Below, in pieces: positions 51,416 through 60,745 of a stretch of DNA of 64,000 nt. The position numbers and the translations under genes were made by a program. Source of the stretch: VAZQ01 sp963817135 (lineage in GTDB: Bacteria > Pseudomonadota > Alphaproteobacteria > Rhizobiales > Xanthobacteraceae). The notes under the pieces were generated by a model. The model was given only the letters and a program-made list of their open reading frames with translations, did no database searches and was not told the origin of the DNA. Numbering within the stretch: position 1 is the stretch's first letter; every line of letters starts with the position of its first letter. Location: assembly GCA_963817135.1 (NCBI GenBank), contig CAWFNG010000014.1, positions 284,021 to 348,020 on the forward strand, read 5' to 3'.

Positions 51416-52039
51416 TCAATGGTCACATTGTTGCAGGGCCGCGAAGCGTTCCGCTTGCGCCGCATCATCCGGCGTATTGACGTTGAAGAACGGGTCGATG
51501 GGATTTGCCGGCCAGTCGGCAATGGCAACGCCCTGGCGGGATGTCCAGGTCTCGATCTTGCGTACCCCGTCTTCGATGAGGGCGCTGCGCAACTTGCTGC
51601 GCAGCGCAACCGGCCATAACGCAATGACGGGATGGCGCCACTCGCCCGAGCGCGCGCAGACAATTGGCTGGCGCGCGCGCGCCCGCGCCGCGGCGAGCCG
51701 TTCGACCAGGTCGGTCGGAAGAAACGGGCAATCGCCCGGTATGCTCACGATGTCGCCGGCGTTCGGCGCGTGTTCTGCCGCCCAGTCAAGGCCGGCGAGA
51801 ATGCCGGCGAGCGGCCCTGCGAAACCGGGGATGCTGTCCGCCACGACAGGGAGGCCGGTATCGGCAAAACGAACGGGATCGCCGTTTGCATTGATGATCA
51901 GGCCTCCGCATTGCGGGCGCATGCGGGCGAGCACGCGTTCAAGGATGGTCTGCTTGCCGATGCGCAGGCGTGCCTTGTCGCCGCCCCCCATGCGCCGCGC
52001 AAGCCCGCCCGCGAGCACCACGCCCACCGGTTCATTCAT
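51416..52039 (-). CDS. mobA: molybdenum cofactor guanylyltransferase MobA
   Basis: A 207-residue nucleotidyltransferase that links GMP to molybdopterin to give MGD, then bis-MGD for FdhA. N-terminal signature LAGGLARRMGGGDKARL, GFAGPLAGILAGLDWA, GDCPFLPTDLVERL and C-terminal FFNVNTPDDA agree with the family. Its start overlaps the fdhD stop by eight bases, so the two are translated together. Confidence 0.95.
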   Translation of the reverse strand: MNEPVGVVLAGGLARRMGGGDKARLRIGKQTILERVLARMRPQCGGLIINANGDPVRFADTGLPVVADSIPGFAGPLAGILAGLDWAAEHAPNAGDIVSIPGDCPFLPTDLVERLAAARARARQPIVCARSGEWRHPVIALWPVALRSKLRSALIEDGVRKIETWTSRQGVAIADWPANPIDPFFNVNTPDDAAQAERFAALQQCDH

Positions 52040-52910
52040 CGTGCACCGCAGCCTTGCGCCGATGCTTCGCGCTCTCCTCCTCGACGTAACGCAGGTCCTG
52101 ATCGAACACGATGCGGTCCTCGCCGGCGAGCGCGACGAAGCGTTTGCCGCGGGCGCGCCCGACGAGCGTGAGATTGGCCTTGCGGGCGAGCTCGACCCCC
52201 CAGGCGGTGAACCCCGAGCGGGAGACCAGGATGGGGATGCCCATCCGCACCGTCTTGATCACCATCTCCGACGTGAGTTTGCCCGTGGTGTAGAAGATCT
52301 TGTCGTGCGCCGGGATGCGATGCTTGAACATGTAGCCGGCGATCTTGTCGACCGCGTTATGCCGGCCGACGTCCTCCATATAGAGAAGCGGTCGATCTTC
52401 CCTCGCCAGCACGCAGCCGTGAATGGCGCCGGCTTCCAGGTAAAGCGACGGCGTGGTGTTGATCTTGTTGGTGAGCGCGTAAAGCCACGAGGTGCGCAGC
52501 TCGGCCGGCGGCAGCGTGACGTTCTCCAGCGCCTCCATGAGGTCGCCGAACACGGTGCCTTGCGCGCAGCCGGAAGTCTGCACTTTTTTCTTGAGCTTCT
52601 TCTCGTAGTCGGTCTTGCGCCTAGTGCGCACCACGACCGCCGCCAGCTCCTCGTCATAGTCGACGCCGGTGACCACGTCGTCGGGCAGCAGCATGTGCTG
52701 ATTGAGCAGGTAACCCAGCGCAAGATATTCCGGATAGTCGTTGATGGTCATCGCCGTCACGATTTCCTGGCCATTGAGGAAGATCGTGAGCGCGCGCTCG
52801 ACCGTGACCCGCGTCTCGATCGCCTCCCCGGTCTGATCGACGCCGGCCACCTTCTCGGTCAGGCGCGGGTCGAGCGGATCCGGGCGGATGAGGTAGTCGT
52901 CTTGCGCCAT
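52032..52910 (-). CDS. fdhD: formate dehydrogenase accessory sulfurtransferase FdhD
   Basis: 292 residues. FdhD passes sulfur from a desulfurase to the Mo-bis-MGD of formate dehydrogenase and is needed for its activity. Motifs: ALGYLLNQHMLLPDDVVTGV, SGCAQGTVFGD (the sulfur-relay loop; one cysteine here where E. coli has CxxC), and DVGRHNAVDKIAGYM. It is followed by mobA and preceded by a 12-base palindrome at 52924-52935. Confidence 0.95.
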   Translation of the reverse strand: MAQDDYLIRPDPLDPRLTEKVAGVDQTGEAIETRVTVERALTIFLNGQEIVTAMTINDYPEYLALGYLLNQHMLLPDDVVTGVDYDEELAAVVVRTRRKTDYEKKLKKKVQTSGCAQGTVFGDLMEALENVTLPPAELRTSWLYALTNKINTTPSLYLEAGAIHGCVLAREDRPLLYMEDVGRHNAVDKIAGYMFKHRIPAHDKIFYTTGKLTSEMVIKTVRMGIPILVSRSGFTAWGVELARKANLTLVGRARGKRFVALAGEDRIVFDQDLRYVEEESAKHRRKAAVHDE

Positions 52911-52923
52911 GGCGCTAATGTAG

Positions 52924-52935
52924 GTGCAATTGCAC
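52924..52935. promoter_or_regulatory. perfect palindrome GTGCAATTGCAC upstream of fdhD
   Basis: Twelve-base perfect palindrome starting 14 bases before the fdhD ATG. Its half-site GTGCAA also forms the arms of the 38981-39014 site at the other end of the fdh cluster, so a shared regulator is possible. Confidence 0.45.
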
Positions 52936-52961
52936 GCGCCTGAAAGCGCGGTTTTCTATCT

Positions 52962-53150
52962 CTACAAGCTCAGCCGAAGAGCGGTGTCAGCCGTAATCCG
53001 CCGCCGGCTGCTGATGATTTCCGCGATCCGGTTCGGAGAGATGCCGATGGCTTTGGCGAGCCGGTTCTGCGAGAGGCCATACTCGGCCAGAAATTCTTCT
53101 TTCGGCATTTCTCCAGGCGTAAGCGGGGCAAATTCACTCTCCGCCATCAT
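52962..53150 (-). pseudogene. HigA-type antitoxin, truncated
   Basis: 62 residues with a HigA/XRE helix-turn-helix: EYGLSQNRLAKAIGISPNRIAEI and ITADTALRLS. HigA is normally about 95-105 residues; here it stops right after LRLSL, losing the C-terminal ~35. An SD-like GGAGA precedes the ATG. A degenerate HigB end lies upstream. DNA binding may survive. Confidence 0.7.
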
Positions 53151-53159
53151 TGTCTCCTA

Positions 53160-53215
53160 TCAATGGTAAATCCACGATACGAACCTCATGCGGCCGCGTA
53201 AGCCTCCGAGGGCAG
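53160..53215 (-). pseudogene. 3' remnant of a HigB-type toxin
   Basis: On the minus strand, HEVRIVD is followed by one extra base and YH-stop, matching the HigB C-terminus (consensus (Y/H)EVEIVDYH). Upstream of HEV another shift is needed to keep reading SEAYAAA. The rest of the gene is missing before tRNA-Ser. It precedes the truncated higA as in higBA operons. Confidence 0.5.
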
Positions 53216-53283
53216 CGCAGGCGTTGCGTCCCGTTGTCACCTGCCCGCGCATCGCTATATTGCCGGGATCTCCCATCAATCAC

Positions 53284-53373
53284 GGAGGGATGGCCGAGTG
53301 GCTTAAGGCGCACGCTTGGAAAGCGTGTATACGGGAAACCGTATCGTGGGTTCGAATCCCACTCCCTCCGCCA
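53284..53373 (+). tRNA. tRNA-Ser(GGA)
   Basis: Starts GGAGGGATGGCCGAGTGG; anticodon arm CACGCTTGGAAAGCGTG gives GGA; long variable arm (ATACGGGAAACCGTAT); T-arm GGGTTCGAATCCC; ends CTCCCTCC-G-CCA. A tyrosine integrase pseudogene follows 160 bases later, so its 3' end is a probable attachment site. Confidence 0.97.
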
Positions 53374-53535
53374 GAATGCTCATTCGCAGTCCTTCGTTGT
53401 CGTTCGCTGTAATTCAAAAAGTCCCGATGTTTAGCGGATAATTGGTGATATTTTTCCTCTGGACACGTTCGCCAGCCTTCGCCATAATCCGGCTCTTGAT
53501 TGTGGACAGACTTGTATATCGGTCAGGCGACGGCA

Positions 53536-54865
53536 ATGGCATCACGGACGATAGGCAAGCTCACAGTGCTCAGGGTTGAGAAGACGAAGCAGCCCGGCAT
53601 GTACGGCGACGGCGGCGGCCTCTATCTCCGTGTCACCGATGATGGGACGAAGAATTGGGTATTTCGATACATGCTCAATGGCCGGCCGCGGTGGATGGGC
53701 ATGGGGCCGCTGCACACCATCAATCTCGCCGAAGCGCGAAAGCGTGCGGGCGAGCATCGCTTGCGGCGACATGACGGCATTGATCCGATCGAGGCACGAC
53801 GCGCCGAGCGGCTGCAAGCGCAGCTCGATGCGGCCAAGGCAATCACGTTCAAGGAATGCGCCGAGAGCCTACATCAAGGCGCACCGCGCCGGCTGGCGCA
53901 ACCCAAGCACGCCGCGCAATGGGAAGCGACGCTCGCCACTTATGCCGAGCCGGTCATCGGCAAGCTCTCGGTGCAGGCGATCGACACCGCGCTGGTGCTC
54001 AAATGCTGGAGCCGATCTGGACGAAAAAGCCCGAGACCGCAGGCCGTCTCCGCGGTCGCATCGAGAGCGATCCTCGATTGGGCAAGGGTGCGCGGCTATC
54101 GCGCCGGCGAGAACCCCGCCCGCTGGCGCGGCCATCTCGACAAACTGCTGCCGGCGCGCGGCAAGGTGCGGAAGGTCGAGCATCACGCCGCATTGCCCTA
54201 CGCCGAGCTGCCGGGCTTCCTGGTTGCGTTGCGCGAGCAGGAGGGCGTTGCTGCACGGGCACTCGAATTCACGATCCTGACCGCCGCTAGAACCGGCGAG
54301 ACGATCTTCGCGCGCTGGAGCGAATTCGATCTTGATCGAACAAGACATGGACCGTGCCGGCCGAACGCATGAAGGCGGGCAAGGAGCATCGCGTCCCGTT
54401 GTCCGCCCGGGCGCTCGCGATCCTAGAAGAGATGGAGGCGCATCGCGGCGCCGACGATGACTTCGTTTTTCCCGGCGGCAAGTTTGGCAAGCCGCTTTCC
54501 AACATGGCGTTCTTGATGCTGTTGCGGCGCATGGGTCGCGATGACCTAACCGCCCATGGCTTCCGCGCAACATTCAAGACCTGGGCCAGCGAACGCACGA
54601 ATTTCAGAATGAGATTGTTGAGGCCGCGCTGGCGCATGTTGTAGGGAGCAAAGTGGAGCAAGCCTACCGGCGCGGCGACATGTTTGAGAAGCGGCGGCGG
54701 CTAATGGGTCAGTGGGCTGAGTTTTGCCGGAGAGCGCCGGCTGGCGGGAGCAATATCGTGCCGATCGTCCGCAGCGCCACAGACGTACCGTCTGGCTTGG
54801 GTATCAAGGCGCGCGCACCGCGTCGTAATCAGTTTGTGGACGAGCGAACCGATCAAACCCATTAG
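53536..54865 (+). pseudogene. P4-type tyrosine integrase, multiply frameshifted
   Basis: N-terminal part: GKLTVLRVEKTKQPGMYGDG and GLYLRVTDDGTKNWVFRY (DUF4102-type arm-binding domain). Frame breaks follow. Near 53868 the family reading YIKAHRAGWRN is in another frame for ~45 bases. Near 54005-54065 EPIWTKKPETAGR is again in another frame. Near 54345 the frame moves to TWTVPAERMKAGKEHRVPLS. Near 54605 it moves again to EIVEAALAHVVGSKVEQAYR. The catalytic Arg (ARTGE), HGFRATF and Tyr (EQAYRRGDM) are all still encoded, but in different frames. It lies next to tRNA-Ser, as P4-type integrases do. Confidence 0.85.
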
Positions 54866-54907
54866 CGCTACACTCGCGCGAAGAATCAGTACCGCGATGG
54901 ATCAGCC

Positions 54908-55570
54908 ATGCCGAAAACTATTCGGTCTGAAATTCTTTCGAGCCAAATCGAATTACTTCCGATCAGCGATGCGCTTTGGAAGAGGCTTGCAACGCGGATT
55001 CCCGTAACGCTCTCGGCAGATGCCGATGCGCGTCTGCGCGCATCGATCCTAGCCTGCTGTTCTTGGTTGCTCACGCAACAACGCCAGCTCCAAGTTGGCC
55101 AGGAAACCGCAGCGGCGATGCGGCGCCGTGGAAAAGGACAGCTCGCGCCATTCGAGCGGCTGGTCAAAGGACTGCGGCTCGCGGCAGATGCCTGGCAGGA
55201 GATCGAAAGAATTCACGACGACAGGCTTTCCGATCTGAGCCGGTTCGATGAACTGGAAGCGCTCGCCCGTGATGCAGAGCGCCGGCTCGCGGGATTTCGA
55301 TTGGCCGAACTGAAACTCACAGAAAGGCCGTGGCGCGAATTTGTGCGCAAAGTGGCTAGCTGTTTTCGCAAGGAAAACATCGTTCCCGCCCGGACGGGCC
55401 GCACCTACGAGCCTGATACCAAGTTAGGCTGGTTTCAAGCCTTCATGTTGGCGTTGCAGGCCGAACTGCTGGGAAGATTCGGAAAAATTTCAAATAGTCC
55501 GGCTGCTTTCGCGGCGGAAATTGCCAAGGCGCTTCGTGGTGACACAAAGCCGGGCAAATCCCGAAAATAA
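54908..55570 (+). CDS. hypothetical protein of the tRNA-Ser element
   Basis: 220 residues, family not recognised. Mainly helical by composition: ALWKRLATRIPV, LLTQQRQLQVGQETAAAMRRRGKGQLAPFERLVKGLRLAADAWQ-like segments, and a C-terminal half with TKLGWFQAFMLALQAELL. No signal or membrane helix. Its base composition is a little lower in GC than the core genes. It lies between integrase and the excisionase-like gene, so it belongs to the mobile element. Confidence 0.65.
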   Translation: MPKTIRSEILSSQIELLPISDALWKRLATRIPVTLSADADARLRASILACCSWLLTQQRQLQVGQETAAAMRRRGKGQLAPFERLVKGLRLAADAWQEIERIHDDRLSDLSRFDELEALARDAERRLAGFRLAELKLTERPWREFVRKVASCFRKENIVPARTGRTYEPDTKLGWFQAFMLALQAELLGRFGKISNSPAAFAAEIAKALRGDTKPGKSRK

Positions 55571-55653
55571 ATCACCTGACATGCTGTTCGTCGTGCCGCA
55601 TCGTTACGCGTCGCCGTCCTTTCTGGCGCGTCGAATTTTCGGAGCGAGAAAGC

Positions 55654-55929
55654 ATGACCCCCTCCCCCACTGCTACGTGCATGAATCCGCTCGCCGTCAC
55701 GGTCCAGCGAGCGTGTGAACTGTCCGGCCTTGGACCAACTTCGATATGGGCCTTCCTTCGCGATGGACGCCTTGAGGCGGTCCGCGTGACCGGCATCCGC
55801 CGCACGCTGGTCAGTTATCAAAGCCTCGCGAAACTCTTGGTACCGCCCGCCGTCTCACCTCCACCGCCGCGCCGTCGCGGCCGGCCACGCAAGTCGCCTA
55901 GCGTTGGGGGATCACCATGCTCGCCGTAG
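55654..55929 (+). CDS. excisionase-like HTH protein with AT-hook-like tail
   Basis: 91 residues. The part TVQRACELSGLGPTSIWAFL plus RLEAVRVTGIRRTLVSYQSL is a winged-helix, Xis/MerR-like DNA-binding fold as used by excisionases and AlpA regulators. The C-terminus PPPPRRRGRPRKSP contains RGRPRK, an AT-hook core. It probably controls excision or transcription of the element. Start ATG 55654; it overlaps the next gene by 13 bases. Confidence 0.7.
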   Translation: MTPSPTATCMNPLAVTVQRACELSGLGPTSIWAFLRDGRLEAVRVTGIRRTLVSYQSLAKLLVPPAVSPPPPRRRGRPRKSPSVGGSPCSP

Positions 55930-56183
55930 ATGGGGCGAGGCCCGCGCCGGCGGCAACCGCGCGCGAGCCTTGGATGATTGATCGACCTGGCAGCGCGATC
56001 GACTTTCCAAATAGCACAGTCCAACACATTTCGGCAACGAATGTCATATTTCACGACCGCACATGGTGGCGCATTGAAGCGCGCCGAAATAGATCCGATT
56101 GGCGCGGGATTCTCGATCTACATGCCGCGATAGTTAGGAGTTGGCGAAGGGGACACGACCCCGACTACGCGAGCGCGCCATGA
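55917..56183 (+). CDS. hypothetical protein, 88 residues
   Basis: No family recognised. The middle TVQHISATNVIFHDRTWWRIEARRN and the ends give no motif. It overlaps the excisionase-like gene and its TGA overlaps the ATG of the DUF3631 gene (ATGA), which supports real coding within one operon. Confidence 0.55.
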   Translation: MLAVDGARPAPAATAREPWMIDRPGSAIDFPNSTVQHISATNVIFHDRTWWRIEARRNRSDWRGILDLHAAIVRSWRRGHDPDYASAP

Positions 56184-57863
56184 GCGACGATCGGCCGGAT
56201 GACCCCGATGCTCTTTGGCGCGACTCCGCGCGCCAGTATCATGAGGAACGCCGCCGTAGCGAATTACCCGCAAGCAGCAATCACCAAACCACTCCCGATG
56301 GCGATGCCGAAATTAAACAGCTCGCCTCTATGTCGCTACTTGAATACTGCCGCTTTCGAAAGACAGCGGCCAAACGTCTCCAAATTGACGTACGAGACCT
56401 CGATAAATTGGTTCGCGGCGCTCGAAAAAGCAGCATGGGGGATGACGACGATCCGCAGCATTGGGCGGTTGAACCCTCTGCGGTATCAGTTGACGGCGCC
56501 AAGCTGCTCGAACTCGATCAAATCCATTTTTGAGAAATATTTGGTTCTGCCGCCGCACGCGGGGGAAGGAATAGCGCTTTGGATACTGCACACATGGACG
56601 ATAGATGCCTCAGACATCTCGCCCTATCTCGCGCTAATTTCGCCAGAGCGCCGCTGCGGAAAAACGACGGTACTGAAACTCCTAAATAGACTGACGCGAC
56701 GCGCTGCTCTTTCCAGCAGTATCACCCCTGCTGCCTTATTTCGATATGTAGCGGCAAAATGCCCAACTCTCCTCATCGATGAATTCGATGCCACGCGTAA
56801 AGAAAACGAGGAAATGCGCGGCATTCTCAATAGCGGGCATTCGCGGGAGGGCGCCTATTCCATTCGCTGTGATGGCCAGGACAACCAGCCAAAACGGTTC
56901 TCGACGTGGGCACCCAAGGCAATCGCATCAATCAATAAAATAGCAGACACGCTCATGGATCGATCCATCGTGATCCCGATGCGCCGAAAGAAAAAGGCGG
57001 AGCATCGCCAGCGGTACCGTGATTTCGACCATGAAGAATTCAAGCGCCTGCGTAGCCAGGCGCTCAGGTGGGCGAACGACAACATCGAAGTGCTTCTCGA
57101 TGCCGAGCCCGATATTCCGAAGGCACTCAATGACCGTGCCGCTGACAACTGGCGTCCGTTGCTGGCAATCGCGGACAGAGTTCGGCGGCCAATGGCCGAA
57201 GTCGGCCCGCGCAGCAGCACTTGCGCTGTCTGGAGACGATGCCACAGACGACACTGAAGGCGTGCAGCTGCTCGCCGATATTGAGGCGACTTTTACTGAC
57301 CGCGGCGTCGATCGCCTTGCGTCCGCTGATCTGATCGCTGTGCTGATCGCTATCGAAGGCCGACCCTGGGGAGAATGGCGAGGTGGCAGACCGCTTAGCG
57401 CGCATGGTCTGGCACGCCTCTTAAAGCCATTTCGAGTTATGCCCACGACCATCCGCATCGGGGAGCGTACCGCCAAAGGTTATCAGTTGTCAGACTCCGG
57501 GAGTCTTTCGAAGTCTATCTAGGGCAAGAGGGGGCGGTTGACCCGTCACAACGTAACAACGCCGATGAACCCGGCGCTTCTGATCCCTCCGAGAAGGTAA
57601 CACCGGAAGTGCCGTTACGTTTCGAAAAGCGTAGAAAACCCACAGCCAATGGGCATTGTGACGATGTTACGGTTGCATCACCAGGAAAGGTGACCGCGAG
57701 CCATGTCTGTGCTCACTGTGGTCGGCCCGGAGCGACTGGACAATGCTTCACCGCAGACATTTTGGAGGGAGTATGGCTGCATCGCGGCTGTGAACGCTCT
57801 TGGCTGGCGGCTCAAAGCATGCCGCCAATACCCGACTTCCTGCGGCGCGATCCGCTGCAGTGA
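56180..57863 (+). pseudogene. DUF3631 AAA ATPase, three frameshifts
   Basis: DUF3631 ATPases are helicase/primase-like replication proteins of mobile elements. Part 1 (56180 to about 56515) ends VEPSAVSVDGAKLLE. Part 2 reads SIFEKYLVLPPHAGEG with Walker A in PERRCGKTTVLKLL and Walker B TLLIDEFDA, to about 57180. Part 3 reads AALALSGDDATDDTEG and ERTAKGYQL, to about 57495. Part 4 reads RESFEVYLGQEGAV and a C-terminal zinc-like CAHCGRPGATGQC, with stop at 57861-57863. Two extra bases and one missing base restore a 560-residue protein. Start ATG 56180. Confidence 0.82.
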
Positions 57864-57880
57864 TGTGCGGCTCGTTGGCC

Positions 57881-58189
57881 CTAGTATTTCGGTATCGGGT
57901 ACTCTCGGCAATCAAAGCGCCCCTTAATGCTGGCGTTGAAATACCGCCCCATCGATCCGGCCCTCTTAAGGCTGTCCACCGTCACAACGTCGATGGCACA
58001 ATAGTGATACCACGTCTCATTTAGCTTTATCAGCATGTAGCTGTTTCGTTCATCGTAACAGACGCGCCTAATAAAGCTGCTGCGCGTGTACTCCTCACAC
58101 ACAAAGGGTTTGAGATCGACTGGTTCACGATACATTACATCGATCGTCTCCGCATTCGCGCTTAGAGCACTGAGCAAAATCGAAATCAT
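57881..58189 (-). CDS. exported KTSC-domain protein
   Basis: 102 residues: short signal peptide (ISILLSALSANA), then a KTSC-type domain, with SSFIRRVCYDERNSYMLIKL and DSLKRAGSMGRYFNASIKGR as the ends. KTSC domains are small, of unknown function, often next to nucleases or in mobile DNA. Start ATG 58189; an ankyrin remnant lies 17 bases upstream on the same strand. Confidence 0.65.
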   Translation of the reverse strand: MISILLSALSANAETIDVMYREPVDLKPFVCEEYTRSSFIRRVCYDERNSYMLIKLNETWYHYCAIDVVTVDSLKRAGSMGRYFNASIKGRFDCREYPIPKY

Positions 58190-58205
58190 CAGCAGGGAGC
58201 TTGGC

Positions 58206-58430
58206 TTACTGCTCCGTCGCTCCGTGATGTTTGAGCAATTTAATCATCGCTGCCGATTCCGCATAGTCGAGCGGCGTCTTTCCATGAAGATCTCTTGGCA
58301 TCAATTTAGAGCCGGCGTTCACAAGAATTTCAGCTCCCCCATACGTTGTCATATTGCGCGGCGATATGAAGTGGCGTCTTACCGAATTTGTCTATACCTG
58401 ATTGCCCCTGCTCCCTCGCACACGTATGAT
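58206..58430 (-). pseudogene. ankyrin-repeat protein remnant
   Basis: On the minus strand, GIDKFGKTPLHIAAQYDN and, after a one-base shift near 58345, GGAEILVNAGSKLMPRDLHG and KTPLDYAESAAMIKLLKHHG read as two ankyrin repeats with stop at 58206-58208. The frame continues upstream weakly (CAREQGQS) to about 58430, where no clear start is seen. Confidence 0.7.
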
Positions 58431-58463
58431 GTCCGCTCTCATAGCCCGATCCGAAAGAAGATA

Positions 58464-60235
58464 ATGCCAGCCTGCATCGGTCATACCGACACCTCGCGCA
58501 CGGTTTTTGAACGCCAGGGCTTTTTAGGACCGCTTCCAGTGTTAACGGGTTGGCAATGCCAGCTACTCGTGCGACACCTCAATCGAGGTGAACACGTCGC
58601 GCCTGCAATTTGGGAGAAAGGCCGAGCGATCACCGATTATCTGTTTTACGACATTGCGACTCAGCCGGAGCTCCTCGGAATGCTTCGACTCCTGATAGGA
58701 GAGAACATCATTCTCTGGGGAGCCAGCGTGCAAAGCCGTCAGCCCTGTGAAATCCACCCGTGGCACACTGATATCGAAACGTCCCGGCCAGACATGCGCT
58801 CGGTTTCAGTTTGGGTCGGCATTGAGAACACGAGCCGGGATTTTCGCTTCAGCTGATCAGTGGCTCTCACCGATTCGGCTACACGATACAGGAACTGGTG
58901 AAACAACATGGACTGCGGCGTGGAGATGCATCCTCGCAAATGATTGAGGGATGGGCGAAGGAGATCGACCGTTCGGCGCGTTTTGTAAAACCGGATATGG
59001 CGGACGGCGAGGCCATTATTTTTGATGGCAGATTGTGGCATGGCACCGAAAACGCACGCCAGGACAAACGGACGGCTGTACTACTTCAGTATGCCGCCGC
59101 CGACGAAAAGATTAATCTTCCAGACTTGTCCCAGCTCGAGTGGCCCTTCCGGTTCCGGTCAGAGCGACCACCAACCATAGTTATCTCTGGAGTGGCACTC
59201 CCCGGCCTCAATGAAGTGGCGAAGGCACCGTCCTTGGGTTGTTCGCCCCCGACAGCGCATGTGCTGCATGAGTTAAGAGCGCCACTAGAGGTCGACCCTG
59301 TCACAGGGTGGAAGCCACACTTCATTTTTCACGGTAACTCGTGCAACCTGGAGCATTTAACTGTCCACGCCTCAGTACTCAGCCCCGGTTGCTGTCCACA
59401 TCCGCCGCACAAGCATCCAGAAGAAGAAGTCCTTCTCGTTCTAGATGGCGAAGCGGTTTGCGTAATCCCGGATAGAACAGAACAATCCGACCCGCGGACA
59501 GAGGTGCTTCGCTCTGGCGAGTTCGTCTATTACCCAGCGTATCAGTACCATACGATCCGAAACGCCTCAGAGCGCCGAGTTGTTTACATCATGATGAAGT
59601 GGCGCGGACCGATGGTATGCGCTCCTTGCCAGTGGAGCGTTCCAGTTGTACGTCCGCTAGCATTTATCCCCAAACAGGGAGAGAAATTTGCGGCGCGCGA
59701 GCTGATGGAGTTTCCCACGTCCTACTTAGCGAAGCTCCACGCACACCAGTCCGTGCTTCTACCCGGCGGGGGTTACGACCCGCACGTGGATGAGCACGAC
59801 GTCGCAATCATAGTACTAAGTGGTATTTTAGAAACGCGCGGTCGGACCTTCGGCCCGAATGCGTTCATGCTACATTCGGCTGGGGCGACCCACGGAATTC
59901 GTAACGTCGGAAAAGACGCTGCTCGCTATCTCGTATTTGAATTCCATACGCCGACGCTTGCGCGGAGTGACCGAATACGAAGCATTCACCTGCTTGAGCA
60001 GCTGACAGCGGCTCAGGCGCAAAATGACGCGCTAGCTAGCGAGAAGGCCGCGCTCGAATCTGCCCTCGCAGCTGTCTGGACGAGTTCATCATGGCGAATC
60101 ACCGCACCGTTGCGCAGCATCTCTCGGTTTCTTCGCCGAAGCCTCCAGACCTCGCCCCTTCGCCAATCCAATCGGGCAGGAGCTTTACCAAACTTTGCCA
60201 ACAGTACCTCCGCGCCTCGGCGTCCTACCATGTAA
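58464..60235 (+). CDS. PhyH dioxygenase-double cupin protein with coiled-coil tail, frameshifted
   Basis: Part 1 (58464 to about 58840) is a PhyH-type Fe(II)/2-oxoglutarate dioxygenase: IHPWHTDIE gives the H-x-D iron ligands. A one-base deletion near 58840 moves the frame; part 2 continues QLISGSHRFGYTIQEL and has the distal His in LWHGTEN, plus two cupin domains (HKHPEEEVLLVLDGEA, about 59404-59600; DPHVDEHDVAIIVLSGI, about 59779-59900). The tail is a coiled coil (LEQLTAAQAQNDALASEKAA) then SSSWRITAPLRSISRFLRR, a motif frequent at ends of polysaccharide-cluster proteins. Corrected length is about 590. It may modify a sugar or lipid in surface glycan synthesis. The start codon is uncertain. 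Confidence 0.75.
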
Positions 60236-60745
60236 AGGGCGCGGCCTAGGCCCTCGTCCCACCGCATCGCTCGAAAGGTCGCGATGTCTTCGGCACTATC
60301 GTGTCAGTTAAATTCTGGTTTGGGTCATGTTGCAAAAGTGGGCCGAGGCCGCTTGCGCGCAATAATAATATCAAGACGGGAAAGTTTTGAATATCGTAGC
60401 GAATTAGCTCCTGTTTCTGAACTTATGTTGCGCGCCCGAACGCCAAAAATAGTCTTGCAACAGAACCTGCCAGAAGCAGACATTGGTCCGAATCGCTAAG
60501 GCGCGCAGCTGGGTTAATCGCCTTTTAAAGCAAAACTAAGCATTGCGCGCTCTGGACCGCGAATAAAGTGCGGCCATTTTTTTGAGCGTCAGCCTGACCT
60601 TCTGGCGCGTCTCCAGCGATGCCATCCGTAAAATGGTTGCTGTAAAGCGCAGCACGCCATTACGCGTCGACAGTGCAGTATTCAGGCAATCTCCAAATTT
60701 CATCCGACGGCGAAGTTCCCTCAGGACGTCGCGCTCTCCAAAAGA
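60236..60745. other. 510-base gap with no supported gene
   Basis: Lower GC than the surroundings. Only short open frames are present (for example a 71-codon frame at 60284-60499 without Shine-Dalgarno or recognisable family). It lies between the convergent PhyH-cupin gene and the GT2 gene. No clear terminator or repeat was recognised. Confidence 0.5.

Noticed and set aside
60284..60499. A 71-codon plus-strand frame in the gap after the PhyH-cupin gene.
   Set aside because: No ribosome site, no family, and composition unlike the neighbours.
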